Shown here: piece after piece, positions 52,701 to 60,481 of the stretch
Position numbering within the stretch: position 1 is the first letter of the stretch
How the letters are laid out: each line of letters begins with the position of its first letter
From: Bradyrhizobium sp. AZCC 1719
GTDB lineage: Bacteria > Pseudomonadota > Alphaproteobacteria > Rhizobiales > Xanthobacteraceae
Length of the DNA: 64,000 nucleotides
Direction: 5' to 3'
NCBI RefSeq assembly: GCF_036924525.1
Contig: NZ_JAZHRU010000001.1
Span: forward strand, 248,001 to 312,000
The notes under the pieces: generated by a model
The model's database searches: none
What the model was told of the DNA's origin: nothing
What the model saw: the letters and a program-made list of their open reading frames with translations, nothing else
Made by a program: the position numbers and the translations under genes

Positions 52701-52865
52701 CGGCCAGATCGCAGAAACGTTCACCACCTTCACGGTGAAGAACGGGTCCTCGGCGCGGCCGAGCCGCTGATAGGAGAAGAAGCCGGCGACGCCGAGCACG
52801 ATCATCAGGAACAGAATCAGGGTCGGATGGCTTACCGCCCAGCCCGAAAGATTGAAGCGCTTCAT
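49713..52865 (-). CDS. RND efflux transporter permease
   Basis: A 1050-residue RND pump with the usual twelve-segment, two-loop design. The N-terminus is FNLSGWAVSHPTLILFLMIV, and the proton-relay pair DD lies in LGALIIALGLLVDDAIIAVE. Late segments are LALSxR-like motifs in ALAAILAMIPLSRSAFWGPM. It resembles HAE1/AcrB-type drug exporters of the shorter alphaproteobacterial group. Substrate unknown. ATG 52865 follows GGAGAG. It works with the periplasmic adaptor encoded just upstream; no TolC-like gene is in the window. Confidence 0.92.
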   Translation of the reverse strand: MKRFNLSGWAVSHPTLILFLMIVLGVAGFFSYQRLGRAEDPFFTVKVVNVSAIWPGATAHEMQTQVADPIEKKLQELPFFEKVQTYSKPSFTALQVTFKDSTPPKDVPYLFYLLRKKLADVQGQLPAGLLGPNVNDEFSDVDSILYMMTGDGADYAQLKKAAEGMRQRLLKVPGVTKVNLYGTQDERIFVEFSHAKLATLGITPQALFDSLAKQNNVTPAGTVETSSQRVPLRVTGALDGVKAVAETPVESNGRVFRLGDIATVTHGFVDPPTFVARQEGKPAIGIGIVTTKGANILQLGEDVEKATNDFMKAVPQGIEVEQIADQPKVVERAVGEFVHSFIEALAIVLFVSFVALGWRTGIVVATSVPLVLAIVFIVMNAMSIDLHRITLGALIIALGLLVDDAIIAVEMMVVKMEQGWDRVRAAAFAWESTAFPMLTGTLVTAAGFLPIGFANSAVGEYAGGIFWIVAISLVASWFVAVIFTPYIGVKLLPNIAVHHNHDPHAIYETRMYRGLRAVVQWCVDHRIKVVAATVGVFALSIVGFGNVQQQFFPLSERPELFLQLRLPEGTAFNVTEKSVKKAEALLKDDKDIATYTAYVGQGSPRFWLGLNPQLPNEAFAEIVIVSKDVEARERIKARLEKAVTEGELSEARVRIDRFNFGPPVGFPVQFRVIGPDANTVRDIAYKVRDVMKQNPNVVEPQLDWNEQSPYLKLVVDQDRARALGLTPQDVSQALAMLISGAPVTTIRDGIEKVGVVARAVPSERLDLGRVGELTVTSRNGVAVPLQQIARIEYSHEEPIMWRRNRDMAITVRTDVVDGVQAPDVTNQIWPKLKEIRDQLEPAYRIEPGGAFEESEKGNASIALLFPLMALVMLTLLMIQLQSFSRLILVFLTAPLGIVGASLGLNIANQPFGFVALLGLIALAGMIMRNAVILVDQIEADVSQGLTRKEAIVEATVRRARPVVLTALAAILAMIPLSRSAFWGPMAITIMGGLFVATFLTLLYLPGLYALWFRKSLDESGQADQSDLAAQHEPKLHPAVPHAIPLADAAE

Positions 52866-52901
52866 GTCACTCTCCAACTTCGAAATACGTTTGCACTTCC
52901 A

Positions 52902-52936
52902 CCGTCATTGCGAGCGTTCGCTCCTCGCAATGACGG
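52902..52936. repeat. short palindromic repeat, family E
   Basis: CCGTCATTGCGAGCG and CGCAATGACGG hairpin between the adaptor and pump genes. Its ends are identical to the 137-bp repeat at 48927-49063. Confidence 0.75.
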
Positions 52937-52955
52937 CGCGGGTTAATTGACGGGG

Positions 52956-54062
52956 CTAGAACGACAGCGACGAGACCACCCGAACCTTCTGGGCTGGATC
53001 GAGCTTCTGCACGCCGAGCGCAACCACCTTGGCGCCTTCGTTGACGCCGCCTGAAATCACGACGGCATTGCTCTCGTAGGATTTCACGACGACCGGCTTC
53101 AGTGCGATCGCGCCGGAATCGTCGACGATATAGAGCGCGGGATTGCTGCCCTGGCTGAACAGCGCCGACAGCGGCAGTTTTGCCACACGCTCGCTGGCGG
53201 CATCGGCAAGCGTCAGGGTGGCGGTCATGCCAAGCGAGACCTTGTCGTCGGCTTCCGGCAGCGAGAATTTGGCAAGATAGGTCCGCGTCGCGGGGTCTGC
53301 GGAAGGCGCGATCTCGCGCAACTTCGCGGCATATTTCTTTTCCGAATCCGTCCACAGCGTCACGGTGGCGGTGCCGGACTTGGCGCGGCCGACCAGCGTC
53401 TCGGGAATCGCGACCACGGCCTCCTTCTCGGCAAAGCGGGCGACGCGGACTGCGGTCTGGCCGGCGGCGACGACCTGGCCGGGGTCGATCAAGGTCGCGG
53501 TGACCACGCCGCGGGTATCGGCGACCAGCGTTGCATAAGACAGCGAGTTCTTGGTGAGTTCGACCTGCCGCTCGGCCCGATTGAGGCGTGCGCGCGCTTC
53601 GTCGGCGGCGGCGCGGCTCTGATCCATCTGGGCGTCGGTGGTCCAGCCCTTGGCGCGCAGATCCTTGGCGCGCTGCTCGGCGGCGCCAGCCTGCGCCAGC
53701 ACGCCGGTGGCGGCGCGGAATTCGGCCTCCGCCTGCTCGGCCTGCAGCTTCAGATCGACCTCATCGAGGGTGGCGAGCGGCTGGCCGACATCTACGGTCT
53801 GGCCGACCTCGACCAGACGCCGGGCAACCTTGCCGGGGACGCGAAAACCCATGTCGGTCTCAATCCGGGGACGGATGGTGCCGACGAAACTGCGTTCCGG
53901 CGTCTCGGCCGCATAGTGCACGGTGGCAACCAGAACCGGGCGCCCGGGAGCGGCCGCCTCGGTCGCCTTTTCATTGCAGCCAGCCAGCACGAACACCGCA
54001 AGCGCCAGAAAGGCTCCCGTCAAGAGCCTGTAATAGCTAGAGAAAATGGACCGGGCGAACAT
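52956..54062 (-). CDS. efflux RND periplasmic adaptor, lipoprotein
   Basis: A 368-residue membrane-fusion protein of the HlyD/AcrA family. It has a lipoprotein signal with lipobox (FLALAVFVLAGCNEK; Cys about residue 28), barrel-sandwich halves MGFRVPGKVARRLVEVGQTV and VADTRGVVTATLIDPGQVVA, and a coiled-coil hairpin between (LKLQAEQAEAEFRAATGVLA and AADEARARLNRAERQVEL). It links the RND pump to the outer-membrane channel. Start at ATG 54062 after GGAGAG; ATG 54074 in frame is possible. Confidence 0.9.
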   Translation of the reverse strand: MFARSIFSSYYRLLTGAFLALAVFVLAGCNEKATEAAAPGRPVLVATVHYAAETPERSFVGTIRPRIETDMGFRVPGKVARRLVEVGQTVDVGQPLATLDEVDLKLQAEQAEAEFRAATGVLAQAGAAEQRAKDLRAKGWTTDAQMDQSRAAADEARARLNRAERQVELTKNSLSYATLVADTRGVVTATLIDPGQVVAAGQTAVRVARFAEKEAVVAIPETLVGRAKSGTATVTLWTDSEKKYAAKLREIAPSADPATRTYLAKFSLPEADDKVSLGMTATLTLADAASERVAKLPLSALFSQGSNPALYIVDDSGAIALKPVVVKSYESNAVVISGGVNEGAKVVALGVQKLDPAQKVRVVSSLSF

Positions 54063-54107
54063 TGAACTCTCCATCGCGGAAACTGATGAGGAGTATCGAA
54101 TGGCGAA

Positions 54108-54129
54108 TGACGAATGTCAATATTCGTCA
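54108..54129. promoter_or_regulatory. perfect palindrome, candidate TetR operator of the efflux operon
   Basis: TGACGAAT-N6-ATTCGTCA: two perfect 8-bp arms, 46 bases before the adaptor start. A partial half-site (GCGAATGA) precedes it. Size and placement fit a TetR dimer site overlapping the promoter. Confidence 0.65.
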
Positions 54130-54284
54130 GCGATCATGAATTCGTGAGGGAACGTGAGGTTAAGAGTTAATGGCGTCCTAAGGGGAATTGGCTCCGGACC
54201 GGCCTGCTCCTCAGGCAGTCCTCGCGCCGAACGCCGCACTGGAGCAGTCCCCGACCCGGCCATGCGGCTTTCGCCCCGCCCGCA

Positions 54285-54791
54285 TTAAGCGCGTCGAGCT
54301 TTACTGCGAGACTTCTTTGCGGTGGCCTTCTTCGCGCTTCTCGCGGCCTTGCTCGCCAGCCTTGATTTCTGGCTGCTCGATTTCCTTGCGGCCGACCTTT
54401 TCGCCGTCTTCGTGGCGCTCCGCGCCTGTGCGATTCGAGTCTTGGCGGCTCCGGCCTTCGCAGCTCGAGTCTTCGCAGTCCGAGTCTTGGCTGCTCGAGA
54501 CTTGGCCGTTCGAGACTTGGCAGCTCTGGCTTTCGCGGCCCTGGCCACCGGCGCGCTGCGCCGTTGTTTCGTTGCGCGCTTCCGCCGTGCAGGCGCGGCT
54601 GCGGTCGGCGGCACCATCAGCGGATCGGACACAAGACCGTCGGCGGCAAGCGGCACGTAGGCCGCCGCGCGTTCGTCGACCTTCACGCCCGGCTCGTCGG
54701 CTTTCAGTGCCTGGCTGGCAGCTTCCGTTGCGGTGTTCGCAATCTCCTTCACCGTGTCGGTGAATTTCTCCAGAACCGATTTCTTGCCCAT
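54285..54791 (-). CDS. histone H1-like Lys/Ala/Arg-rich protein
   Basis: A 168-residue protein in two parts. Residues 1-60 form an amphipathic helical start (MGKKSVLEKFTDTVKEIANT and so on). The C-terminal 100 residues are almost only Ala, Lys, Arg, Ser and Thr, with imperfect repeats of A-A-K-[ST/A]-R-T such as ARAAKSRTAKSRAAKTRTAK, ending KKATAKKSRSKARRA. This is the composition of eukaryotic H1 tails and bacterial H1-like DNA-binding proteins. The likely role is nucleoid compaction. GGGAGGGCGAC precedes ATG 54791. Confidence 0.8.
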   Translation of the reverse strand: MGKKSVLEKFTDTVKEIANTATEAASQALKADEPGVKVDERAAAYVPLAADGLVSDPLMVPPTAAAPARRKRATKQRRSAPVARAAKARAAKSRTAKSRAAKTRTAKTRAAKAGAAKTRIAQARSATKTAKRSAARKSSSQKSRLASKAARSAKKATAKKSRSKARRA

Positions 54792-54859
54792 GTCGCCCTC
54801 CCGGGCTGTGGCACATGGAACTAACCGATGAGACAAAGTCGGGTTCCCGAACGCAAACG

Positions 54860-56032
54860 CTACTCCCCCAACTGAAAGCGCTCGAAGCGATCCAGCTCTT
54901 CCTCGATACGCCGCTTGTAGTCCTTGCGCGCCGCCCTCACCGCGCCCTTGCCGACCCAGCTCCATTTCTGCATCAGGAGTTTCTTGTTCTGGCGGTCGGT
55001 TTTGAGATCGATGGCGGCGACGATGTCTTCGTCGACCAGCACCGGCAGCGCAAAATAGCCGAACAGGCGCTTCTCCTTCGGCACATAGGCCTCGAAGCGG
55101 TGGCCGTAGTCAAAGAACAGTTCGGTGCGCTTGCGCTGGATGATCAGGGGATCGAACGGCGAGAGGATGTGCACCGGGCCATCGCTTACATCCGCCGTCC
55201 CATTCGCCTCCAGCACTTCCGGCCGGGCCCAATGCTCCTGCTTGCCTGCGCCTTCGAGCGCGACCGGTACCAGTTCCTTGCGCCGCACCCGCGCCTCGAT
55301 CAGGCGCCGCACCGCGGGCTTGCTCGGCGCGTCGAGATGGCAGACGGAATCCAGGCTGACGACGCCTTGGGAGCGAAGCGCGCGGTCGAGCAGATAGGCG
55401 GTGATGTCAGCGGAGGGAGCCGGCTTTGGCGGCTTGTCCCAACCGAAATGCCGCGTCATCAGCTCGTAGGTCTTGAGCATGCCGGTGCGTTCGGAGATCG
55501 TCACCTCGCCGGTGTAGAACGCAAGCTGCAGCGCCCGCTTCGAGGGTTTTCGGCTCTGCCACAGATGCTCTTTCTCGGTCAGAATGTCGTCCTCGATGTC
55601 GCGGATCGTGAGTGCGCCGTCGCGCCGCAACAGCCGCATCACTTTGCGGGTGTCCTCCGGCTTGACGGAAGCAAACCACCGGTGGCCTTCGCGCCGGTGC
55701 TCTCGCATCGCCGGAACGAAGAAGCGAAAATCCTTCGCCGGCACATAGGAAAGCGCGTGGGTCCAGTATTCGAACACGCTCTTGTCGACGCTCTGCGCCT
55801 GGCGCAGGTCGGCGCGGGCGTAGGCCGGGATGCGGCTATAGAGAATGTGGTGATGACAGCGCTCGATGACGTGGATGGTGTCGATCTGCACATAGCCCAG
55901 ATGGTCTACCGCGGCCGCGACCGCCTGCGGTCCGGCGCCGAACGGTTCGCTGGTATCGAGCCGTTGAGCGTGCAGCCAGATTCGCCGGGCTTCCAGCTTG
56001 GTCAGGGGATGGGGTTTAGTCGCGCGGGGCAT
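54860..56032 (-). CDS. YcaQ-like winged-helix DNA glycosylase
   Basis: A 390-residue protein of the HTH_42/YcaQ family, whose members unhook interstrand DNA cross-links. The catalytic QxD motif is Q49-I-D51 in HLGYVQIDTIHVIERCHHHI. Other family blocks: SVFEYWTHALSYVPAKDFRF, LSPFDPLIIQRKRTELFFDY and GYFALPVLVDEDIVAAIDLK. It stands alone, 68 bases after the H1-like gene start on the same strand. Confidence 0.9.
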   Translation of the reverse strand: MPRATKPHPLTKLEARRIWLHAQRLDTSEPFGAGPQAVAAAVDHLGYVQIDTIHVIERCHHHILYSRIPAYARADLRQAQSVDKSVFEYWTHALSYVPAKDFRFFVPAMREHRREGHRWFASVKPEDTRKVMRLLRRDGALTIRDIEDDILTEKEHLWQSRKPSKRALQLAFYTGEVTISERTGMLKTYELMTRHFGWDKPPKPAPSADITAYLLDRALRSQGVVSLDSVCHLDAPSKPAVRRLIEARVRRKELVPVALEGAGKQEHWARPEVLEANGTADVSDGPVHILSPFDPLIIQRKRTELFFDYGHRFEAYVPKEKRLFGYFALPVLVDEDIVAAIDLKTDRQNKKLLMQKWSWVGKGAVRAARKDYKRRIEEELDRFERFQLGE

Positions 56033-56110
56033 CGCACGGCAATGTAGCGGGATTCGCGCGCGTGGGGAGTCCCGGGTTCCCTGACCGCCGCCTCGCGGCG
56101 CGGACTCACC

Positions 56111-56341
56111 TCACCGCTTCTGCTGGTCTCCGACGCTGCCGGTTGCGATCTCGGCCTCGCAGGAGGCGCGACCGGGCTGCGGCGCGTGGCATTTGTAGAC
56201 ATGGCCGGTCAGACGATCGACCAGCCACGCGCTCTCCTCCGTCGGGCTTTCGAACCCGACATAGCGGCTGCCGAGCGCGTTGAGCAGCGTCGACAGCAAG
56301 ATTGCAGCGGCGATCATCGCCGCGCCGATCAGTGTTGGCAT
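56111..56341 (-). CDS. small single-pass membrane protein
   Basis: A 76-residue protein starting MPTLIGAAMIAAAILLSTLL, one membrane segment, then a soluble part with SAWLVDRLTGHVYKCHAPQP and CEAEIATGSVGDQQKR. The pattern WLVDRLTG.VY.C is often seen in small alphaproteobacterial proteins of unknown role. GGAAG lies close to ATG 56341. Confidence 0.6.
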   Translation of the reverse strand: MPTLIGAAMIAAAILLSTLLNALGSRYVGFESPTEESAWLVDRLTGHVYKCHAPQPGRASCEAEIATGSVGDQQKR

Positions 56342-56807
56342 TGAACTTCCGGAACCGGCTGGCTCCGATGCGCTGGTGCGATGACTCAGATACTCACGCT
56401 GACGTTTGACTGACTGTAACACCCGGCCCGCCCGTTTGGTTGCCCCGAACGAATTCTTCTTCAGATTTTTTGCGAGTAGTTTTGCTAGACGCGCATCTGG
56501 CCGATTTGTTGTCCACAGATCGGCGCCGGCGCGACGAGCCGCTTTTTCTTTTCCGAAGTCAGCGGTGGGAAGTGACGGAGCGGTCCGTTATCCGGCGGAG
56601 CGTCGTTGCCACCTGCTTGGACCGTTCAGTCCCGACAGCGCAGCTAGCGCGCCGCGACCTCCGCCGTCACCGGCCTCGACTTCGACATCAGGCAGCCTTT
56701 ACCAATGTGATTTGAATCACATTGCCTGCTTTGAACCCGTCCTATCGTCGCAGCATCAAAACGTCATGCACGCCAGTTTGCAGGCGTTAACAGTGAGGAT
56801 TACGACA
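56342..56807. promoter_or_regulatory. 466-bp region upstream of the OmpA-like gene
   Basis: Open frames here are not protein-like. The region holds a perfect CRP-type palindrome (56704-56723) and then the AT-richer leader of the OmpA-like gene. Nothing else recognised. Confidence 0.5.
56704..56723. promoter_or_regulatory. CRP/FNR-family binding site (perfect palindrome)
   Basis: AATGTGATTTGAATCACATT is self-complementary over all 20 bases and contains TGTGA-N6-TCACA, the classical CRP pattern. It lies 85 bases before the ATG at 56808. The factor in this organism could be a CRP, FNR/FixK or other member of that family; TGTGA-N6-TCACA favours CRP-like over FixK (TTG-N8-CAA). Confidence 0.65.
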
Positions 56808-57440
56808 ATGACCCGCTTTCTCTCGATCATGACTATCGGCGCCGCGCTCTCGATGACGGCGGGGCTAGCCGTCGCCGGCGAGACCGTCTCGGCCGACAAG
56901 ATCCTGGACGCTCTGAAGCCGAAGCCGGGCGCGACCCGCGGCCTTTCGAGCGGCTCGCAGCAGCCGGTGGATGCTGCCGCAAAGGCCAAGGAGATCGGCT
57001 TCGTCGATACCCTACGCAACCGCAAGACCCGGTCGCTGTCGCTCGGCGAGCGCCAGGAAATCGCGGAACTTGCCGCGAGCAAGCCGAAGATCGATCTCGA
57101 AATTCAGTTCGACTACAACTCGGCCGACATCAGCAAGAACTCGGTTTCCGCGGTGCAGGAACTCGGCAAGGCGCTCTCCGATTCGAGCCTGAAGGGTTCG
57201 ACCTTTGTGGTCGCCGGTCATACCGACGCGATCGGCAGCGAGGCCTACAACCAGGATCTTTCCGAGCGCCGTGCCGATACGATCAAGAAGTACCTGACCG
57301 AGAAGTACGGCATCGCCGGTTCCAATCTCGTGACGGTCGGTTACGGCGAGACCAAGCCGAAGGATGCGAACGCGCCGATGGACCCTACCAACCGCCGCGT
57401 TCAGGTTGTCAACATGGATAGCAAGACCGCCTCCAAGTGA
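56808..57440 (+). CDS. OmpA-family peptidoglycan-associated protein
   Basis: A 210-residue precursor with signal peptide (MTRFLSIMTIGAALSMTAGL, ending AVAGE), a spacer, and a C-terminal OmpA domain. Visible: IQFDYNSADISKNSVSAVQE, VVAGHTDAIGSEAYNQDLSE with RRADTIKKYL, and VTVGYGETKPKDANAPMDPT with NRRVQV. The Asp and Arg that bind diaminopimelate are present (the HTD and SERRA motifs). It anchors outer layers to peptidoglycan. No N-terminal barrel. GAGGA precedes ATG 56808. Confidence 0.9.
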   Translation: MTRFLSIMTIGAALSMTAGLAVAGETVSADKILDALKPKPGATRGLSSGSQQPVDAAAKAKEIGFVDTLRNRKTRSLSLGERQEIAELAASKPKIDLEIQFDYNSADISKNSVSAVQELGKALSDSSLKGSTFVVAGHTDAIGSEAYNQDLSERRADTIKKYLTEKYGIAGSNLVTVGYGETKPKDANAPMDPTNRRVQVVNMDSKTASK

Positions 57441-57469
57441 GGTTTTGAAAGGTGAGGTCTTGAAAGCCG

Positions 57470-57500
57470 ATCCGCCTGCCGCCAGCGGCAGGCGGATTTT
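57470..57500. terminator. strong intrinsic terminator between convergent genes
   Basis: ATCCGCCTGCCGC and GCGGCAGGCGGAT with a short loop, followed by TTTT. Lies between the OmpA-like gene and the convergent glycosyltransferase. Confidence 0.85.
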
Positions 57501-57529
57501 CCATTGGCTAAACAGCGCGAATGGCCGCC

Positions 57530-58840
57530 TCAAATCCAGTTCTGGAAGATCATCAGGCGGCTGAACGTCGCCATCGAAGTACCTATGAACGCGGCCGATA
57601 TCGGCAACATTGCGACAAAGCCGGCAAAGCCGATTGCGACATAGGCCCATAGCACCCAACCGGGCATGCTGCCGCGTTTCAAGGCATACACCAGCGCAAA
57701 GCTCGCCGTGGTCGCCGCCGGCATATAGTAGTAGATGAAGCCGAGCGTTCGCGGCAGCAATGCCCATGCGAGGTATGGGCCGAAATAGAACGCCAATATC
57801 AGGAAGGCATCGACCCGTCGCGTCACGATCCAGTCGCGCAGGCAGATCGCGACCGCAATCAGCGCCGGCCACAGGATCAGCGGGTTGCCGAGGAAGACCA
57901 CGGCGGCGATACGGTCTTCGTCGATCTTGTCGAACAGATACCAGACCGGACGCACCAGGAACGGCCACGACGGCCATGAACTCATGTAAGTGTGCCCCGC
58001 GATCGCGGTCGTCGTGTTGTCGCTGAGGATGCGTCTCTGGGCTTCCAGAATATCCGCGATCGATAGTCCATAAAGCGGAATGAAGGTCGCGACATAAACC
58101 ACCGTCGGAACCAAAACGAAGCACACGGCGAAATGCCAGGCGTTGAAGCCGGACCAGAGATCGGGCCGGTACCAATCCTCCGGCCGGGCATCCGCGAAGT
58201 GAGTGCGCCAGCTTTGCAGCAGTCGGATCACGGCGACGATGACGATACAGACCGCGAGCGCGAACATCCCGCTCCATTTGCAGCCTGTCGACAGACCAAA
58301 GCCGATCCCGGCAAGCGCGAACCACAGATGCGGCCGCTCTCTTCGAAAGCCATGCATGAATGCCGCGATGGCGAACAGGCCGAAAGCGAGCGCGAAAATA
58401 TCCAGCATCGCGATCCGCGATTGCACGAACAGCATCTGATTGAAAAAGGCGAGCAGGCTCGCCGCAATCGCCGGGCCCTGAGCGGCGAACAGCGCCAGGC
58501 CGCACAGATACACCCCTACAACAGCGAGGGATCCGAACAGTACGGCGGGATACCGCCAGCCCAGCGGTCCGTCGCCGAATGAATGGATCGACAGAGCGAT
58601 GAACTGCTTGGCGAGCGGTGGATGCATCGGATTGAGCATCGGCTCTCGCATCACCGGCTCAAGCATCTGCCGCGCCGCCGGAACGTAATGCACCTCGTCG
58701 AAGTAGAATTTTTCCGGTGCGGTGACGCCGATCAGCATCGCAAAGTGCGCGAGAACAAAAAGAAGTCCCGCGGTGATGCCCGTGCGCATCATCGAATCGG
58801 ACAGAACAGAATGCGATGGGGCCAATGGCTTCACGGACAA
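57530..58840 (-). CDS. PMT/GT39-type membrane glycosyltransferase
   Basis: A 436-residue polytopic enzyme. The catalytic-loop motif is FYFDEVHYVPAARQMLEPVM (DE as in protein O-mannosyltransferases), then NPMHPPLAKQFIALSIHSFG and SRIAMLDIFALAFGLFAIAA. About ten membrane segments. Such enzymes transfer sugar from a polyprenyl-phosphate donor to protein or lipid on the outer face. TTG 58840 is the frame start (GTG 58834 and ATG 58792 are alternatives); no good ribosome-binding site decides. Confidence 0.85.
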   Translation of the reverse strand: MSVKPLAPSHSVLSDSMMRTGITAGLLFVLAHFAMLIGVTAPEKFYFDEVHYVPAARQMLEPVMREPMLNPMHPPLAKQFIALSIHSFGDGPLGWRYPAVLFGSLAVVGVYLCGLALFAAQGPAIAASLLAFFNQMLFVQSRIAMLDIFALAFGLFAIAAFMHGFRRERPHLWFALAGIGFGLSTGCKWSGMFALAVCIVIVAVIRLLQSWRTHFADARPEDWYRPDLWSGFNAWHFAVCFVLVPTVVYVATFIPLYGLSIADILEAQRRILSDNTTTAIAGHTYMSSWPSWPFLVRPVWYLFDKIDEDRIAAVVFLGNPLILWPALIAVAICLRDWIVTRRVDAFLILAFYFGPYLAWALLPRTLGFIYYYMPAATTASFALVYALKRGSMPGWVLWAYVAIGFAGFVAMLPISAAFIGTSMATFSRLMIFQNWI

Positions 58841-59142
58841 TCTGGCACGGAATCACGGAACGACATTGCGGCACAATTTAGTGTGGCCGCTCCAGACTTT
58901 TATGTCCATCGCGTTGAACGCATTTCGATCGCGACCACCAACCGGCGGCCGAGGAGCCGCGTGCGCCTTCCGTCGTCATGCCCCGCTTCAAGCGGGGCAT
59001 CCAGTATTTCGCGGCGTCAGTTCCTTCGCAACAATCGGCGGCACGGCCTACTGGATCGCCCGGTCAAGGCCGGGCGATGACACACTGGGGCGAGCTACGA
59101 GACGGAGAGATTTGCAGCCTGATTGCTGAGGGGTTCTACTTG
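58841..59142. other. 302-bp intergenic region holding a family-B repeat
   Basis: Apart from the repeat at 58975-59081 nothing was seen. It separates the glycosyltransferase start from the glyoxalase stop. Confidence 0.5.
58975..59081. repeat. palindromic repeat, family B, copy 4
   Basis: GTCATGCCCCGC...GCGGGGCATCCAGTA at one end and TACTGGATCGCCCGG...CCGGGCGATGAC at the other; compare copies at 16389, 17949 and 22963. Confidence 0.75.
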
Positions 59143-59568
59143 TCACGCAGTGGCGGATTGCGCGGCGGTTGCGGCGGCGACATCCATCCACATCACTTCC
59201 CAATGGTGGCCGTCGGGATCTTCAAAACTGCGGCCATACATGAAGCCGTAATCCTGCTTCGGACCCGGATCGGCTCCGCCGCCTGCGCCTTGTGCCTTGC
59301 CGACCATGTCGTCCACCGCCTCACGGCCGTCGGCGGTAAGGCAGAGCAGGACCTGGCTGGTGGCCTTGGCGTCGGCGATCTTCTTCGAGGTGAACTGGCG
59401 ATACTTGTCGTGGGTCAACAGCATCACGTAGATGCTTTCGGACACCACCATGCAGGATGCGGTGTCGTCGGAGAATTGCGGGCTCTTTTCAGCGCCGATC
59501 GCCTGATAAAAGGCTGTCGAGCGGGCGAGATCGCTGACCGGCAGGTTGACAAAGATCATTTTGGCCAT
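59143..59568 (-). CDS. VOC/glyoxalase family protein
   Basis: A 141-residue vicinal-oxygen-chelate protein. Begins MAKMIFVNLPVSDLARSTAF with the first beta-alpha module; later GGGADPGPKQDYGFMYGRSF and EDPDGHHWEVMWMDV, the usual end of PhnB/glyoxalase-like members. The terminal Glu-Val-Met-Trp region carries the likely metal ligand. No substrate can be assigned. A ribosome-binding AGGAG is upstream (GAGCCCCTTATG). Confidence 0.85.
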   Translation of the reverse strand: MAKMIFVNLPVSDLARSTAFYQAIGAEKSPQFSDDTASCMVVSESIYVMLLTHDKYRQFTSKKIADAKATSQVLLCLTADGREAVDDMVGKAQGAGGGADPGPKQDYGFMYGRSFEDPDGHHWEVMWMDVAAATAAQSATA

Positions 59569-59699
59569 AAGGGGCTCCTTTTTTCGTGGGGTTCGTGCCG
59601 AGGACGAGCGGGCGAGAGCGGACCCGACATCCCTTCTCGAATTATTTTTCGCGCTGGGAAAGGGCGCGTGGTTCGCCAGCGTCCGGCGGCGAATGGCCG

Positions 59700-60437
59700 C
59701 TACTTGCCCTTGAAGTCAGGCTTGCGCTTTTCGGCAAACGCCTTGACGCCTTCCCGGAGGTCGTCGCTGTCGCGCACGACGTCAAGCAGCCGGCGCACCT
59801 CGGCGACCGTCTCCAGGGGTCCCTTCGGCATCGCATCGCGGGCGAGCTTCTTCAGGGCCCGAACCACCAGCGGCGCGTTGGCGGCGATTTTTGCGGCCAT
59901 CTCCTGGGCGAGCACGACATGCTGCCCCTTCGGCGCGACCTTGTTGACGAAGCCAATCTGATAGGCCCGCTCCGCCGACATTTCCTCACCGACCAGCAGG
60001 AATTCCATGGCGATCTTGTGCGGCATGCGCGCCATCACCGAGGAGACGCCGCCGGCGGTGGTGCCGATCTTGCCCTCGGGGTAGATGAAGCGCGTCGTCT
60101 CCGAGGCCACGCACATGTCGGCCATCTGCACCAGCACGAAGGCGCCGCCGACGACCCATCCGGATGTGGCGGCAATGACCGGCTTGTCCAGCTCGACGCC
60201 CAAGCCGGGCACCGCGTGCCACATGTTGACAGGGAGATCGTTCACGTCGGCGCCGACCGAGAAATATTTCTCTTCCGATGATGCAAGGACCGCCACGCGG
60301 TCGTCGCTGTCGTGAAAACGCTGCCAGGCCTGCCGCAGTTCGTCGCACAAGGCGTTGTTGAGCGCGTTGTGTGAAGATCTGCGATCCATCGTGATGGTGG
60401 CGACGTGGCCCGTGCTCTCGTAGCGAACAAGCGTCAT
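59700..60437 (-). CDS. enoyl-CoA hydratase/isomerase family protein
   Basis: A 245-residue crotonase-fold protein: VATITMDRRSSHNALNNALC, SEEKYFSVGADVNDLP (oxyanion-hole strand), VIAATSGWVVGGAFVLVQMA and YPEGKIGTTAGGVSSVMARM. The catalytic Glu pair of true hydratases is partly altered (the GG-AGGV region), so the exact reaction is unclear. It lies 44 bases downstream of the cupin gene on the same strand. Confidence 0.85.
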   Translation of the reverse strand: MTLVRYESTGHVATITMDRRSSHNALNNALCDELRQAWQRFHDSDDRVAVLASSEEKYFSVGADVNDLPVNMWHAVPGLGVELDKPVIAATSGWVVGGAFVLVQMADMCVASETTRFIYPEGKIGTTAGGVSSVMARMPHKIAMEFLLVGEEMSAERAYQIGFVNKVAPKGQHVVLAQEMAAKIAANAPLVVRALKKLARDAMPKGPLETVAEVRRLLDVVRDSDDLREGVKAFAEKRKPDFKGK

Positions 60438-60481
60438 GGGATTCTCTCAAGCAGCGGCGATTCCAGGTAACGTTGCAATCG

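Noticed and set aside
54285..54791. Tandem similar units considered as a CRISPR-like array
   Set aside because: The units are in frame, unequal and encode Ala/Lys/Arg repeats of one protein; there are no unique spacers.
54815..56047. Plus-strand frame of 410 codons opposite the YcaQ-like gene
   Set aside because: Shadow; the minus strand has the QxD motif and family blocks.
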